Of a stretch of DNA of 64,000 nucleotides, positions 8,574 through 17,298 are shown one piece after another. The stretch covers positions 1,922,001 through 1,986,000 of the forward strand of contig CP000699.1 of the NCBI GenBank assembly GCA_000016765.1. The letters are read 5' to 3'. This DNA comes from Rhizorhabdus wittichii RW1. GTDB taxonomy: Bacteria > Pseudomonadota > Alphaproteobacteria > Sphingomonadales > Sphingomonadaceae. Every line of letters begins with the position of its first letter. The first letter of the stretch is position 1. The notes under the pieces were generated by a model. It was given only the letters and a program-made list of their open reading frames with translations. It had not been told where the DNA came from and did no database searches. The position numbers were made by a program, and so were the translations under genes.

Positions 8574-10394
8574 TCACAACCCTGCTGCGTCGAGCATGGC
8601 CGAGGCGCCGCGCTCGGCGGTGTCGGCGCCGGCGCGCATGAAGGCGAACAGCTCGCGGCCGGTGCCGGGCTGCCGGGGCGGTGGGGCGGCAGGCTCGCGC
8701 GCCTCCCATTCGGCCGCGTCGACCAGCGCCAGTATCTCGCCCCGCTCGGCGCACAGCCGGACGACGTCGCCGTCCCTGAGCTTCGCGATCGGGCCCCCGG
8801 CGAACGCCTCCGGGGTCAGGTGGATCGCGGCGGGCACCTTGCCCGAGGCCCCCGACATCCGACCGTCGGTCACCAGCGCCACCTTGTGGCCCTTGTCCTG
8901 GAGCACGCCCAGCGGCGGGGTGAGCTTGTGCAGCTCGGGCATGCCGTTCGCCCTCGGGCCCTGGAAGCGCACCACCACCACCACGTCGCGGTCGAGCTCG
9001 CCCGCCCTGAACGCCGCCGTCACCTGGTCCTGGTCGTCGAACAGCCGCACCGGCGCCTCGATCGTCCAGCGCGACCGATCGACCGCGCTGGTCTTGAAGG
9101 TGCCGCGCCCGAGATTGCCCCGCACCAGCCGCATGCCGCCATCGGGCTGGAAGGGATCGGCGTGCGACCGCAGCATCGCCGGGTCGAGCGGCGCGGCGGG
9201 CGCGTCGGTCCAGACCAGCGCCTCGCCGTCGAGCAGCGGCTCCCGCGCATAGGCGCCGAGATCGTCGCCCGCCACGGTCAGGATGTCGCGGTGGAGATAG
9301 CCGCCGTCGAGCAGCGTCGCGATCACATAGGCCATGCCGCCCGCCGCCTGGAAATGGTTCACGTCGCCCGCGCCGTTGGGATAGACCCGCGCGATCAACG
9401 GCACCGCCGCCGACAGCCGGTCGATGTCCTCCCAGTCGATCATGATCCCCGCCGCCCGCGCGATCGCGGGCAGGTGGATGACATGGTTGGTCGAGCCCCC
9501 GGTCGCCAGCAGCCCGACCGCCGCGTTGACGATCGCCTTCTCGTCGACGCACAAGCCCAGCGGCCGATAGTCGCCGCCGTCCCAGCCGATCTCCCCCAGC
9601 CGGTGGACCGCCGCGCGGGTCAGTTCCTGCCTGAGCTTCGTGCCCGGGTTGACGAAGGCGGCGCCCGGCATGTGCAGGCCCATCACCTCCATCATCATCT
9701 GGTTCGAATTGGCGGTGCCGTAGAAGGTGCAGGTGCCCGCGCCATGATAGGAGGCGCTCTCCGCCTCGAGCAGCTCGGCGCGGCCGGCCTTGCCCTCGGC
9801 ATAGAGCTGGCGGACGCGCTGCTTCTCCTTGTTGGCGAGCCCCGAGGGCATCGGTCCGGCCGGCACCAGGATCGTCGGCAGGTGGCCGAAGCGCAGCGCC
9901 CCGATCAGCAGCCCGGGGACGATCTTGTCGCAGATGCCGAGCAGGGCGGCGCCCTCGAACATGCCGTGGCTCAGCGCCACCGCCGTCGACAGCGCGATCG
10001 TGTCGCGGCTGAACAGCGACAGCTCCATGCCGCGCTGCCCCTGCGTCACCCCGTCGCACATCGCCGGAACCCCGCCCGCCACCTGCGCCGTGATCCCCGC
10101 CTCGCGCGCCCACAGCTTCATCCGGTCCGGATAGCCGCCATAGGGCTGATGCGCCGACAGCATGTCGTTATAGGCGGTGACGATGCCGATGTTCATCGCC
10201 CGCCCCTCGCGGATCGCCGGCTTGTCCTCTCCCGACGCCGCGAAGCCGTGCGCCAGGTTGCCGCACGACAGCCGCGGACGGTCCACCCCCGTATCCCGCT
10301 CGCGCGCGATCAGCTCCAGATAGGCCCGACGGCCCACCCGCGACCGCTCCACGATCCGAGACGTCACCGCCTCCACCGCCGCGTGCAGGCTCAT
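8574..10394 (-). CDS. edd: Phosphogluconate dehydratase (Entner-Doudoroff)
   Basis: This 606-residue IlvD/Edd family enzyme dehydrates 6-phosphogluconate to KDPG. Cys155 (GICDKIVPG) and Cys222 ([12 protein letters not shown]) correspond to the iron-sulfur cysteines of Edd, with a further Cys113 in [10 protein letters not shown]. The segments [14 protein letters not shown] and [13 protein letters not shown] are Edd-like rather than dihydroxyacid-dehydratase-like. The ATG at 10394 has GGAGG seven bases upstream; longer reading frames run into the repeat element and are not real. Unlike many relatives, it is not next to zwf, pgl or glk. The glycolytic role is well supported by sequence. Confidence 0.93.
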   Translation of the reverse strand: MSLHAAVEAVTSRIVERSRVGRRAYLELIARERDTGVDRPRLSCGNLAHGFAASGEDKPAIREGRAMNIGIVTAYNDMLSAHQPYGGYPDRMKLWAREAGITAQVAGGVPAMCDGVTQGQRGMELSLFSRDTIALSTAVALSHGMFEGAALLGICDKIVPGLLIGALRFGHLPTILVPAGPMPSGLANKEKQRVRQLYAEGKAGRAELLEAESASYHGAGTCTFYGTANSNQMMMEVMGLHMPGAAFVNPGTKLRQELTRAAVHRLGEIGWDGGDYRPLGLCVDEKAIVNAAVGLLATGGSTNHVIHLPAIARAAGIMIDWEDIDRLSAAVPLIARVYPNGAGDVNHFQAAGGMAYVIATLLDGGYLHRDILTVAGDDLGAYAREPLLDGEALVWTDAPAAPLDPAMLRSHADPFQPDGGMRLVRGNLGRGTFKTSAVDRSRWTIEAPVRLFDDQDQVTAAFRAGELDRDVVVVVRFQGPRANGMPELHKLTPPLGVLQDKGHKVALVTDGRMSGASGKVPAAIHLTPEAFAGGPIAKLRDGDVVRLCAERGEILALVDAAEWEAREPAAPPPRQPGTGRELFAFMRAGADTAERGASAMLDAAGL

Positions 10395-10445
10395 CGTCCC
10401 GCCTCCGGCGCTTCCCTCAATCCGATCATCTTCCCGTCCTTTGCA

Positions 10446-10565
10446 ATCCTCCCTACGCGAAGCGTGGGGAGGGGGACCACCCGCAGGGTGGTGGAGGGGT
10501 GGGGTCGCAGACCCCTCCACCGCGCTTCGCGCGGTCTCCCTCCCCATGCAAGGCATGGGGAGGAT
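10446..10565. repeat. Array of five triloop hairpins bounded by ATCCTCCC inverted ends
   Basis: This 120-bp element sits in the 289-bp gap between edd and the MFS gene. It is bounded by ATCCTCCC (10446) and GGGAGGAT (10558) and holds five consecutive short hairpins, each with a three-base loop: 10448-10472, 10476-10492, 10501-10515, 10519-10535 and 10540-10562. GGTGGAGGGG (10490) and CCCCTCCACC (10512) also pair, so the whole can fold as one imperfect cruciform. It resembles REP/MITE-like intergenic repeats seen in sphingomonads. No gene is visible in the rest of the gap. Confidence 0.75.
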
Positions 10566-10683
10566 GTATCGTGCTACCCTGTGACATTGTCGCGCTCAGG
10601 CTGCAAACGGATGACCGGCGCGTCGGGTTGCAGCGCCGCCGCGGGACGAAGGCCGATTCCGGGTTGAATCCGCCGTGGATATC

Positions 10684-12069
10684 TTAGCGGCCGTCCTCCG
10701 CGGCATTCGCGTCCTGCGCCGCGCGGACCGCGGCCGAGAAGGTGCGGTTGGCGACGATCAGCGCCAGCAGGCCGATGACCGAGAAGATCGCCAGCACCGT
10801 CAGGATCGAATAGCCGAGGCCGGTGGCCGGGTCGGTCCAGACATGGTCGCTGAACAGCCCGATCGTCGTCGGGCCGAGCCCCATCGCGGCGAGCGTGGTG
10901 AGCGCCAGATAGGTCGCCGACATGATCCCGCGATGGCGCAGCGGGGTCAGCATCTGGATGCCCGAATAGGATTGGGGCCCCCCGGCCAGCACCATGATCT
11001 GCGCCATCGCATAGCCGACCAGCGCCAGGGTCAGGCTGTCGGTGGTCACCATCAGCAGGGTGCCGGGAATGGCGAGCATGAAGGCGCAGACCATCACCCG
11101 CAGCGGCGCCGTCTCGACACCGCGCTGGAGCAGCCTGTCGGCGATCACGCCGGCGGCGATGCCGCCGAGCGGACCGATCGCCACGACGATGACGCCGACG
11201 ATCATCGCCGCCTCGCCGACATCGAGGCCGTAGCGGCGTACGAAGAAGCTGGGCGCCCAGGCCGCGAACAGATGCGCGTTGAGGATCGTGCAGGTGCCCG
11301 CCACGACGAAGCTGAGCACCCCCGCGCGGTGCCGCGCGACATGAGCCCATAGCTCGGCCATCGCCTTGCCGGCGGCGAGCCGGCGGCCCGTCCGCGCCGG
11401 TTCGCGGATGGTGAGCAGGATCAGCGCCGCGGGAATGCCCGGCAGCGCCGCCGCCAGGAACAGCACCTGCCACGGCCGGAACTCGGCGCCCAGCAGCATC
11501 AGCCCGCCCTGCGCGGCGAGCAGCGACAGCAGCGCGCCGCCACCGATGAAGGCCACCGCCTTGCCGCCGGTCGCGCCCATCATGAAGATGCTCGTCGCGG
11601 TCCCCAGCCGGTTCCGGACGATATAAGCGCCGATCAGCGAGATCGCGGCGGGCATGATCGACGCCTCGCCCAGACCGACGATCAGCCGCATCGCGAACAG
11701 CGATTCGAACGAGGTCGCGAAGGCGCAGGCGCCCGTCGCGAAGGTCCAGGCGACGCAGCCGATCGACAGCATCGCGCGCCGCGACCGGGTATCCGCGATC
11801 CGGCCCAGCGGAATGCCGGCGGCGCAATAGAGCAGCGCGAAGGCCAGCCCCTGCAGCAGGCCGAGGCTGGTGTCGCTGAGCTTCAGGTCGGTCTTGAGCG
11901 GCACCATGATCACGCCCATCAGGAAGCGATCGGTCGCCGAGATCAGGTTCACGAAGGTCAGGATACCGAGCACGTACCAGCCGTAGCGGCTCGTGGTCTC
12001 CACCGCGGGCGCGACCACACGCCGCTGCGGGGAAGGCGGCAGCGCCGCCACGGTTCGCTCATGTCCCAT
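10684..12069 (-). CDS. MFS transporter, Spinster-like
   Basis: This 461-residue integral membrane protein has about 12 hydrophobic segments and the MFS loop motif GRIADTRSRR between helices 2 and 3. ATDRFLMGVIMVPLK in the first helix is similar to Spinster-type carriers found in aromatic and lipid catabolic loci. I prefer ATG 12069; a GTG three codons upstream is possible. It follows the VOC-protein gene by about 50 bp on the same strand, suggesting a two-gene unit divergent from the CoA ligase gene. It may carry the pathway substrate across the inner membrane. Confidence 0.9.
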   Translation of the reverse strand: MGHERTVAALPPSPQRRVVAPAVETTSRYGWYVLGILTFVNLISATDRFLMGVIMVPLKTDLKLSDTSLGLLQGLAFALLYCAAGIPLGRIADTRSRRAMLSIGCVAWTFATGACAFATSFESLFAMRLIVGLGEASIMPAAISLIGAYIVRNRLGTATSIFMMGATGGKAVAFIGGGALLSLLAAQGGLMLLGAEFRPWQVLFLAAALPGIPAALILLTIREPARTGRRLAAGKAMAELWAHVARHRAGVLSFVVAGTCTILNAHLFAAWAPSFFVRRYGLDVGEAAMIVGVIVVAIGPLGGIAAGVIADRLLQRGVETAPLRVMVCAFMLAIPGTLLMVTTDSLTLALVGYAMAQIMVLAGGPQSYSGIQMLTPLRHRGIMSATYLALTTLAAMGLGPTTIGLFSDHVWTDPATGLGYSILTVLAIFSVIGLLALIVANRTFSAAVRAAQDANAAEDGR

Positions 12070-12120
12070 GCTACTCACATCCTCTTCCGGCCGGAGCCGT
12101 GGCTTGAACCGATCGCACCC

Positions 12121-12531
12121 TCACGACATCGTCGACATCAGCTCGACGAGATTGCCGTCGGGATCGCGGAAATAGACGGACTGGCCGGGCTCGCCCGCCG
12201 CCGTGCGGCGCGGCACGGGGCCCTCGACCACCGCGACGCCGACCGCGGCGAGATGCGCGACCGCCGTCCCGATCGGCGCGTTCCACCGGAAGCAGATGTC
12301 GAGACAGCCGGGCGTCGCGGCCGGCGCCGCCAGGTCGATGCCGTTGCCGTGGCGATGGAGGCTGAGCAGCGCATCGCCGACCTCGACCTGCTGGACCGCC
12401 ACCGCGCCGTCGATCCGATAGGGCTCACGGGTGCAGCGGGCGCCGAGCACCCGCGCCAGGAAGCCGACCATGGCTGGAAGGTCCGCCACGGGATAGGCGA
12501 CATGGTCGATGGGGCCGATCGGCAAATCCAT
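12121..12531 (-). CDS. VOC-superfamily (glyoxalase-fold) protein
   Basis: The 136-residue protein is a single vicinal-oxygen-chelate unit, starting DHVAYPVADLPAMVGF and ending in the FRDPDGNLVEL motif with its metal-ligand Glu. It could be a small isomerase, epimerase or lyase; methylmalonyl-CoA epimerase-like proteins are of this form, but residues do not settle it. GGGAGAGATC precedes the ATG at 12531. It is probably cotranscribed with the MFS gene and diverges from the CoA ligase. Confidence 0.85.
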   Translation of the reverse strand: MDLPIGPIDHVAYPVADLPAMVGFLARVLGARCTREPYRIDGAVAVQQVEVGDALLSLHRHGNGIDLAAPAATPGCLDICFRWNAPIGTAVAHLAAVGVAVVEGPVPRRTAAGEPGQSVYFRDPDGNLVELMSTMS

Positions 12532-12639
12532 GATCTCTCCCGCCCGGCGGCAGCGAGGCGGCCGAGCCAACCGGCGATACGGGGGAAAACCGTCGCCTCT
12601 GCGGCCGGGATAGCCCGGCGGAGGGTCATTGCCAAGGAT

Positions 12640-12660
12640 TGATTTGATTGTATGATACAA
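12640..12660. promoter_or_regulatory. Palindrome TTGTATGATACAA upstream of the CoA ligase, overlapping an AAACAA-type element
   Basis: TTGTAT-G-ATACAA (12648-12660) is a perfect 6-bp dyad ending 19 bp before the GTG start of the CoA ligase. The overlapping minus-strand sequence TACAATCAAATCA (12640-12652) fits the recurrent AAACAA-type element of this region. The dyad resembles GntR- or TetR-type operators; no regulator can be assigned. Confidence 0.5.
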
Positions 12661-12679
12661 AAATTGGAAAGGATGATCC

Positions 12680-14230
12680 GTGGGTGTCAAAGCATTGTTC
12701 CGCCACGCGGCCCGCCTGTGGCCCGACCGGCTCTTCCTCGACGACGCGCGCGAGCGGCTGAGCTATGGCGATGCGGCGGAGCGGGTGGGCCGGATGGCCT
12801 GCGGCCTCGGCCGGGGCGAATCGCTGGCCGGGACGAAGATCGCGTTGCTGACGCCCAATAGCAGCGCCGGATTCTGCGCGCTGCTCGCCATCTACGAGGC
12901 CGACGCCGTCTTCGTGCCGCTCAACGCCAGCTTCCCGATCGGCGAGCATCGCGCCGCGATCGAGGAACTGGGGGTTTCGATCCTGCTGTTCAGCCGGACG
13001 CTGGCGACGGGCGTCGACGCCCTGCTCCGCGACTGCCCGACGCTGCGCGAGGCGATCTGCATCGACGGCGACGCCGGGATCGGAACCCCGCTGGACGCGC
13101 TGCTGGCGCGCGGCGCGGGTCGGACGATGCCCGACATCGCCGGCGACCCGGACGACATCGTCGCCATCTATCCGACCGGCGGATCGACCGGTCGGCCCAA
13201 GCGGGTGATGCACAGCCGCCGCAACTGGACGACGATGGCCGCCTGCTTCCACAGCGCGCTGCCGGTCGAGGGCCATGCCCGCTATCTCGCCGCGCCGCCG
13301 ATAACCCACGCCGCCGGGGCCTTCGGGCTGATGCTGATGGCGAAGGGCGCGACCATATTGCTCCACGACGGCTTCGACGCGGGCGCGATCCTCGACGCGA
13401 TCGAACGCGACAGGCCGACCCACCTCTATCTGCCGCCCACCGCGATCTACAAGCTGCTCGAGCATCCGGGCGTGCAGGACCGCGACGGCTCATCCCTGCG
13501 CGCCTTCATGTACACCGCCGCGCCGATGTCGCTCGACAAGCTGCGCCGGTGCATCGCCATCTTCGGGCCGGTGATGGCGCAATTCTGGGGCCAGATGGAG
13601 GCGCCGAGCTTCTGCACCTGCCTGGCCCCGGCCGACCATGTCGTCGACGACGAGGCGCTGGCGGGCCGGCTCGCGAGCTGCGGGCGGGAGACGATGTTCA
13701 CCCGGGTCGAGGTGCTCGACGACGACGGGGCGATCCTGCCGCCCGGCGAGCGTGGCGAGCTTGCGGTGCGCGGCGGGCTGGTGATGGCCGGTTATTACGA
13801 GAATCCCGAGGCGACGGCCGAGGTCTCCCGCAACGGCTGGCACCTGACCGGCGACCTGGGGTTCAAGGATGCGGACGGCTATGTCCATATCGTCGGGCGT
13901 AAGCGCGACATCATCATCACCGGCGGCTACAATGTCTATCCGGCCGATGTCGAGCAGGCGCTGTGGGGTCATCCCGACGTCGAGGAATGCGCCGTGATCG
14001 GCGTGCCCGACGAGCTGTGGGGCGAGGCGGTGCTGGCGGTGGTCCAGCCCAGGCCCGGACATGATCCGAGCGCGGCGGAACTGATCGCCTGGTGCAAGGA
14101 AAAGGTCGGCAGCATCAAGGCGCCGAAGCGCGTCGAGCTGCGCACCGACATTCCGCGCAACGCCGTCGGCAAGGTCGACAAGGTGACGCTGCGCGCGCCC
14201 TATTGGAAGGATCGGGCGCGCGCCGTCTGA
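12680..14230 (+). CDS. AMP-dependent acyl/aryl-CoA synthetase
   Basis: This 516-residue ANL-superfamily ligase activates a carboxylate to its CoA thioester through an acyl-adenylate. The P-loop reads IYPTGGSTGRPKRV, the hinge region GRKRDIIITGGYNVYP, and the C-terminal catalytic lysine lies in AVGKVDKV. The start is GTG 12680 after GGAAAGGA; no in-frame ATG gives a full N-terminus. It is divergent from the VOC/MFS pair and convergent with an acyl-CoA dehydrogenase. The substrate, fatty or aromatic, is not evident. Confidence 0.9.
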   Translation: MGVKALFRHAARLWPDRLFLDDARERLSYGDAAERVGRMACGLGRGESLAGTKIALLTPNSSAGFCALLAIYEADAVFVPLNASFPIGEHRAAIEELGVSILLFSRTLATGVDALLRDCPTLREAICIDGDAGIGTPLDALLARGAGRTMPDIAGDPDDIVAIYPTGGSTGRPKRVMHSRRNWTTMAACFHSALPVEGHARYLAAPPITHAAGAFGLMLMAKGATILLHDGFDAGAILDAIERDRPTHLYLPPTAIYKLLEHPGVQDRDGSSLRAFMYTAAPMSLDKLRRCIAIFGPVMAQFWGQMEAPSFCTCLAPADHVVDDEALAGRLASCGRETMFTRVEVLDDDGAILPPGERGELAVRGGLVMAGYYENPEATAEVSRNGWHLTGDLGFKDADGYVHIVGRKRDIIITGGYNVYPADVEQALWGHPDVEECAVIGVPDELWGEAVLAVVQPRPGHDPSAAELIAWCKEKVGSIKAPKRVELRTDIPRNAVGKVDKVTLRAPYWKDRARAV

Positions 14231-14249
14231 CGCCACCACCACCACCCGG

Positions 14250-14277
14250 GACGGAGCCGCGCGGTCGCGGCCCCGTC
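14250..14277. terminator. Hairpin between convergent CoA ligase and acyl-CoA dehydrogenase genes
   Basis: GACGGAGCCGCG and CGCGGCCCCGTC pair over 12 bp with one mismatch and a 4-base loop, 20 bp after the ligase stop. No T tract follows, so factor-independent termination is uncertain. Confidence 0.45.
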
Positions 14278-14285
14278 GATCGGGA

Positions 14286-15464
14286 TCAGTTCAGCTCCTT
14301 CGCCGAATAGTTGAGCAGCGTCCGCGCCATCAGCAGGCGCTGCGCCTCGTTCGGGCCTTCATAGATGTCGAGGATGCGCGCATCGCGGAGCGCCTGCTCG
14401 ACCGGCAGCTTCTCGGACGCGCTCTCCGGCCCCAATATGTCCATGCAGTCGTTGATCAGCTTGCGGACCATCAGCCCGGCCTTGCACTTGGCCAGCGACG
14501 GATAGAATTTGCCCGGCCCCCTCGCCTGCTCGTGCCATTTGGCGTGGAGCATGGTCAGGTAGGTGGCGTCCCACAGCGCCTCCATGCCGAGGATGCGGTC
14601 CTCGATCGCCGAGCGCGACGCCAGCGAGCCGGCATAGTTGAGCGCCTTGCCGCCCTCCGCATATTTCTCGCGCACCAGGTCGAGCGCGACGCGCGCATAG
14701 CCGAGCGCCTGCCCCGCGATCAGCGCGCGGGTGCCGTTGAAGATCGACAGCGCGTCCTTGAGGTTGCCTTGCAGCCGGTTGAGCGCCGGCACCCGCACGT
14801 CCATGAAGAAGGTCGCGACCGTGTCCCAGTTCCGGAGGCCGAGCTTGTCCATCTGCGGGCCGACGCCATAGCCCGGCATCCCCTTGGTCACGACGAACAG
14901 GCTGATGCCCTCGTCGCCCTCGGGCCCGACCGCGCGGCACATCACCAATATGCCGTCGGCATGGGTGGCGTTGGAGGAGAATATCTTCTCGCCGTTGATC
15001 ACCCATTCGTCGGTCGCGGCGTCATAGGTGGCGACCGTCCGCATCGAGGCAGGATCGGAGCCGCCATTGGGCTCGGACATGCCCCAGGCGAGGTAGAGCG
15101 GCTGGAAGGCCTCGACCTGCTCGGGCGTGCCAACCTTCTCGATCAGCTTGCCGGACAGCGAGACGTTCATCGCATCGGCGTTGTCGCCCTGCCAGTAGAG
15201 CGGCTTGAAGCCGTAGCTCTCCTCGAGATAGATCAGCGGCTCGATGATCGTGAGGCCGCTGAGGTCGTCGGCGCGCTCCTGCGCGAAATCGCGGACATGG
15301 ACGATGTCCTCCTGGCCCGCGAAGGCGAATTGCTCGGCGAAGTCGGGCCGGTCGAACTCCATCGTCCGGTCGATGCCCTTGGCGCGCTGCTGGTAACCGA
15401 TCGCCTGCCGGCGCGCGAGCGCGATGACCTCCTTGTCGCCGTCGGTAAGCTCGAAATCGATCAT
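14286..15464 (-). CDS. Acyl-CoA dehydrogenase family protein
   Basis: This 392-residue FAD enzyme has the ACAD middle-domain motif WGMSEPNGGSDPASM and the C-terminal IYEGPNEAQR, placing the catalytic base at Glu369, the MCAD-like position. It would introduce a 2,3-double bond in an acyl-CoA and pass electrons to ETF. The substrate pocket is not classifiable by eye. It is divergent from the TetR gene at 15755, and the shared 290-bp intergenic region carries A/T-rich elements, so this TetR protein probably controls it. Confidence 0.9.
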   Translation of the reverse strand: MIDFELTDGDKEVIALARRQAIGYQQRAKGIDRTMEFDRPDFAEQFAFAGQEDIVHVRDFAQERADDLSGLTIIEPLIYLEESYGFKPLYWQGDNADAMNVSLSGKLIEKVGTPEQVEAFQPLYLAWGMSEPNGGSDPASMRTVATYDAATDEWVINGEKIFSSNATHADGILVMCRAVGPEGDEGISLFVVTKGMPGYGVGPQMDKLGLRNWDTVATFFMDVRVPALNRLQGNLKDALSIFNGTRALIAGQALGYARVALDLVREKYAEGGKALNYAGSLASRSAIEDRILGMEALWDATYLTMLHAKWHEQARGPGKFYPSLAKCKAGLMVRKLINDCMDILGPESASEKLPVEQALRDARILDIYEGPNEAQRLLMARTLLNYSAKELN

Positions 15465-15530
15465 AGAGATTCTCCCATCGCCTCATCCGCCGATCGGACC
15501 AGGTCCCGCGCCGGCACTGCTTTGGCGATC

Positions 15531-15578
15531 ATGATACAAGCCTCGACACGAAAGTAAAACATTTGTTTGCAGCAAGTG
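15531..15578. promoter_or_regulatory. A/T-rich elements in the acyl-CoA dehydrogenase / TetR divergent promoter
   Basis: The 290-bp gap 15465-15754 has no gene. It holds the half-site ATGATACAA (15531), then AAAACATTTGTTT (15556-15568), which matches the site before the 50.6-kb CoA ligase in 12 of 13 bases. The overlapping TGTTTGCAGCAAGTG (15564-15578) matches 13 of 15 bases before the TauD gene. The arms of CATTTGTT-TGC-AGCAAGTG form an imperfect dyad suited to a TetR dimer. Confidence 0.5.
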
Positions 15579-15754
15579 TCGATCCCTTGTGCCATGGGGG
15601 TTTCGACCACCGCCGGACACCATCGCGCCGATGGGAATTTTCGAATCGATGCGCGATCTTCGCGTGTTGAAGATGGACGTTTCAAAAACGCCTGCTAATA
15701 TGGCGCCCACCCATAAGTCGGGCACAGCATCAAGAAAGGCGCGTCGAATCCTCC

Positions 15755-16438
15755 ATGCAGCTTGCCAGCCAGAAAAGACGAGGGAGCGCCCCTGACGCCC
15801 CGTCGACCCGGGACAGATTGAAGGCAGCCGCGCGGAGCCTGTTCGCCGAACGCGGGATCGAAGGCACCACCGTCCGCGATATCCTGACGGTCGCCGGCGA
15901 GAAGAACGGGGCGTCGCTCAACTATTATTTCCGCTCGAAGGAAGAGCTGATCCGCGAGCTGACCGTCGACGTGTTCCGGCTGATGGACGATCGCTGGAAC
16001 GCGCAGCTCGCCGAGCTCGACCGCCAGGGCCGGCCGCTGGACATCAGGGATTATGTCCGCATCCTCGTGACCTCGTCGGACACGAGCGACGTCGAGGACG
16101 AGCCGACCACCGCCCGGCTTTCGGAAGCGATCACGCATCACCGCTACCATCTGGTCCGCGAGATCCTCAAGGAACACCGGCTCAACGCCTATGACGTGAT
16201 CCTGGGCCGGATCGCCGCGCTGATGGAGGACATGCCGCGGCCGATCCTGCGGCAGCGGCTGCTGCTGCTCACCCGCTATCTCTCGTCGGTGTTCGCGCTC
16301 TACGAGGCGAGCCGCGCCTCCAACGCGCAGCCCCGCTCGGTGCAGCTTCCCCAGGGCGCCGATCTCGGCAACCTCGTGGACACGGCGGTGGGCATTTTGA
16401 CCGCCCCGGTGGTCGACGCCGACCCCGGCGAAGGCTGA
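15755..16438 (+). CDS. TetR-family transcriptional regulator
   Basis: The 227-residue protein has a TetR DNA-binding domain at about residues 18-62 (AARSLFAERGIEGTTVRDIL, then NYYFRSKEELI) and a variable helical ligand-binding domain. Ligands in such catabolic islands are often acyl-CoAs or aromatic metabolites. It diverges from the acyl-CoA dehydrogenase gene and is a candidate reader of the AAACAA-type elements scattered over the region. The ribosome site before ATG 15755 is weak. Confidence 0.9.
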   Translation: MQLASQKRRGSAPDAPSTRDRLKAAARSLFAERGIEGTTVRDILTVAGEKNGASLNYYFRSKEELIRELTVDVFRLMDDRWNAQLAELDRQGRPLDIRDYVRILVTSSDTSDVEDEPTTARLSEAITHHRYHLVREILKEHRLNAYDVILGRIAALMEDMPRPILRQRLLLLTRYLSSVFALYEASRASNAQPRSVQLPQGADLGNLVDTAVGILTAPVVDADPGEG

Positions 16439-16450
16439 CCCCGCCCGCGA

Positions 16451-17257
16451 TCAGCCGGGCGCGTACAGGCCGAGCGCGGCCTCCAGTCCGCGCGGCGCAC
16501 GGGCCTTGCCGGGATTATAGCCGGGCATCAGCAGCCGGATGATCCGGGGCAGGTGGAAGGACCGGAAGCGCTTCATGAAATCCTGCTGGCGGGCGAGCGA
16601 GCGTTCGAGTTCCTCGGGCGTCATCGCGGCCCGTTCCTGCTGGAGCAGGGCGCCCATGATGCGCCTGTTGTGCGCGGCGAGGTGGCGATAGGTGAAGATC
16701 ACCATCTTCGCGCGGAAGAACCAGTCGCCGTAGATCGCGCAATAGACGTCGTGGCAGACCGAGCGATGCTCATATTCCTCGCCGAGGTGCCAGCGCCACA
16801 TGGCGATCGTCCGCGGGTCGGCATCGGCGATCAGGTCGTCCGCCTCCTCGAACAGGAACAGCGCCATGCTGAGCGCCAGCGTCTCGAACGCGGCGGCATA
16901 GGCGCAGTTGAACTTGTGCGACCTGTTGGCCAGGAAACCGCGGTAATCGGCGCGCTTCGCCTCCTCCGCCTCCTTCAGGAAGGGGTAGGTCTTGCGGATC
17001 TCGGCATTATAGGCGTTGTGCACCTTGTAATGGGTCGTCTCCTGCTTGATGAACAGGTCGATCTCGGGCGCGAGGTGCCGGTCCTTCGGCTTCAGCAGCG
17101 GCTTGGCCTGCGCCATGATCTGGTTGAGATAGGGCTCCACCGCCGGCGCGCCCGCCGAACCGGCGGTGAACAGCGACGCGAACTCGATGTTGCGCGTCCA
17201 ACGCGCGGGCACGCCGGTGAAATCGATATTGGGCTGACGATGAACGAGCTGCGTCAT
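16451..17257 (-). CDS. Metal-dependent hydrolase-like protein (PF10118-type, ferritin-like helices)
   Basis: This 268-residue mostly helical protein has acidic/His motifs arranged like a ferritin-type di-metal site: KQETTHYKVHN, ETLALSMALFLFEEAD and WRWHLGEEYEHRSVCHDVY. This pattern is that of the family annotated as metal-dependent hydrolase (PF10118). No reaction is established for most members. It begins 35 bp after the racemase gene on the same strand and may be the last gene of that operon or have its own promoter. Confidence 0.85.
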   Translation of the reverse strand: MTQLVHRQPNIDFTGVPARWTRNIEFASLFTAGSAGAPAVEPYLNQIMAQAKPLLKPKDRHLAPEIDLFIKQETTHYKVHNAYNAEIRKTYPFLKEAEEAKRADYRGFLANRSHKFNCAYAAAFETLALSMALFLFEEADDLIADADPRTIAMWRWHLGEEYEHRSVCHDVYCAIYGDWFFRAKMVIFTYRHLAAHNRRIMGALLQQERAAMTPEELERSLARQQDFMKRFRSFHLPRIIRLLMPGYNPGKARAPRGLEAALGLYAPG

Positions 17258-17283
17258 GACGGCATCTCCATGGAATTATGTCT

Positions 17284-17298
17284 ATACATTATTCATTG
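17284..17298. promoter_or_regulatory. Weak AAACAA-type element overlapping the racemase stop codon
   Basis: ATACATTATTCATTG lies 27 bp upstream of the metal-hydrolase start and overlaps the stop codon of the racemase gene. It is one of the poorer matches to the recurrent element, included for completeness. Confidence 0.25.

Noticed and set aside
10395-10683. Possible small gene in the gap after edd
   Set aside because: Every short frame runs through the hairpin array and none has a ribosome site or recognisable sequence.
14286-15464. Second acyl-CoA dehydrogenase frame on the plus strand (14532-15557)
   Set aside because: It is the complement of the real enzyme, and no motif or start site supports it.
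15589-15795. Short plus-strand frame in the acyl-CoA dehydrogenase/TetR gap
   Set aside because: It overlaps the TetR start out of frame, has no family signature and crosses the likely promoter.
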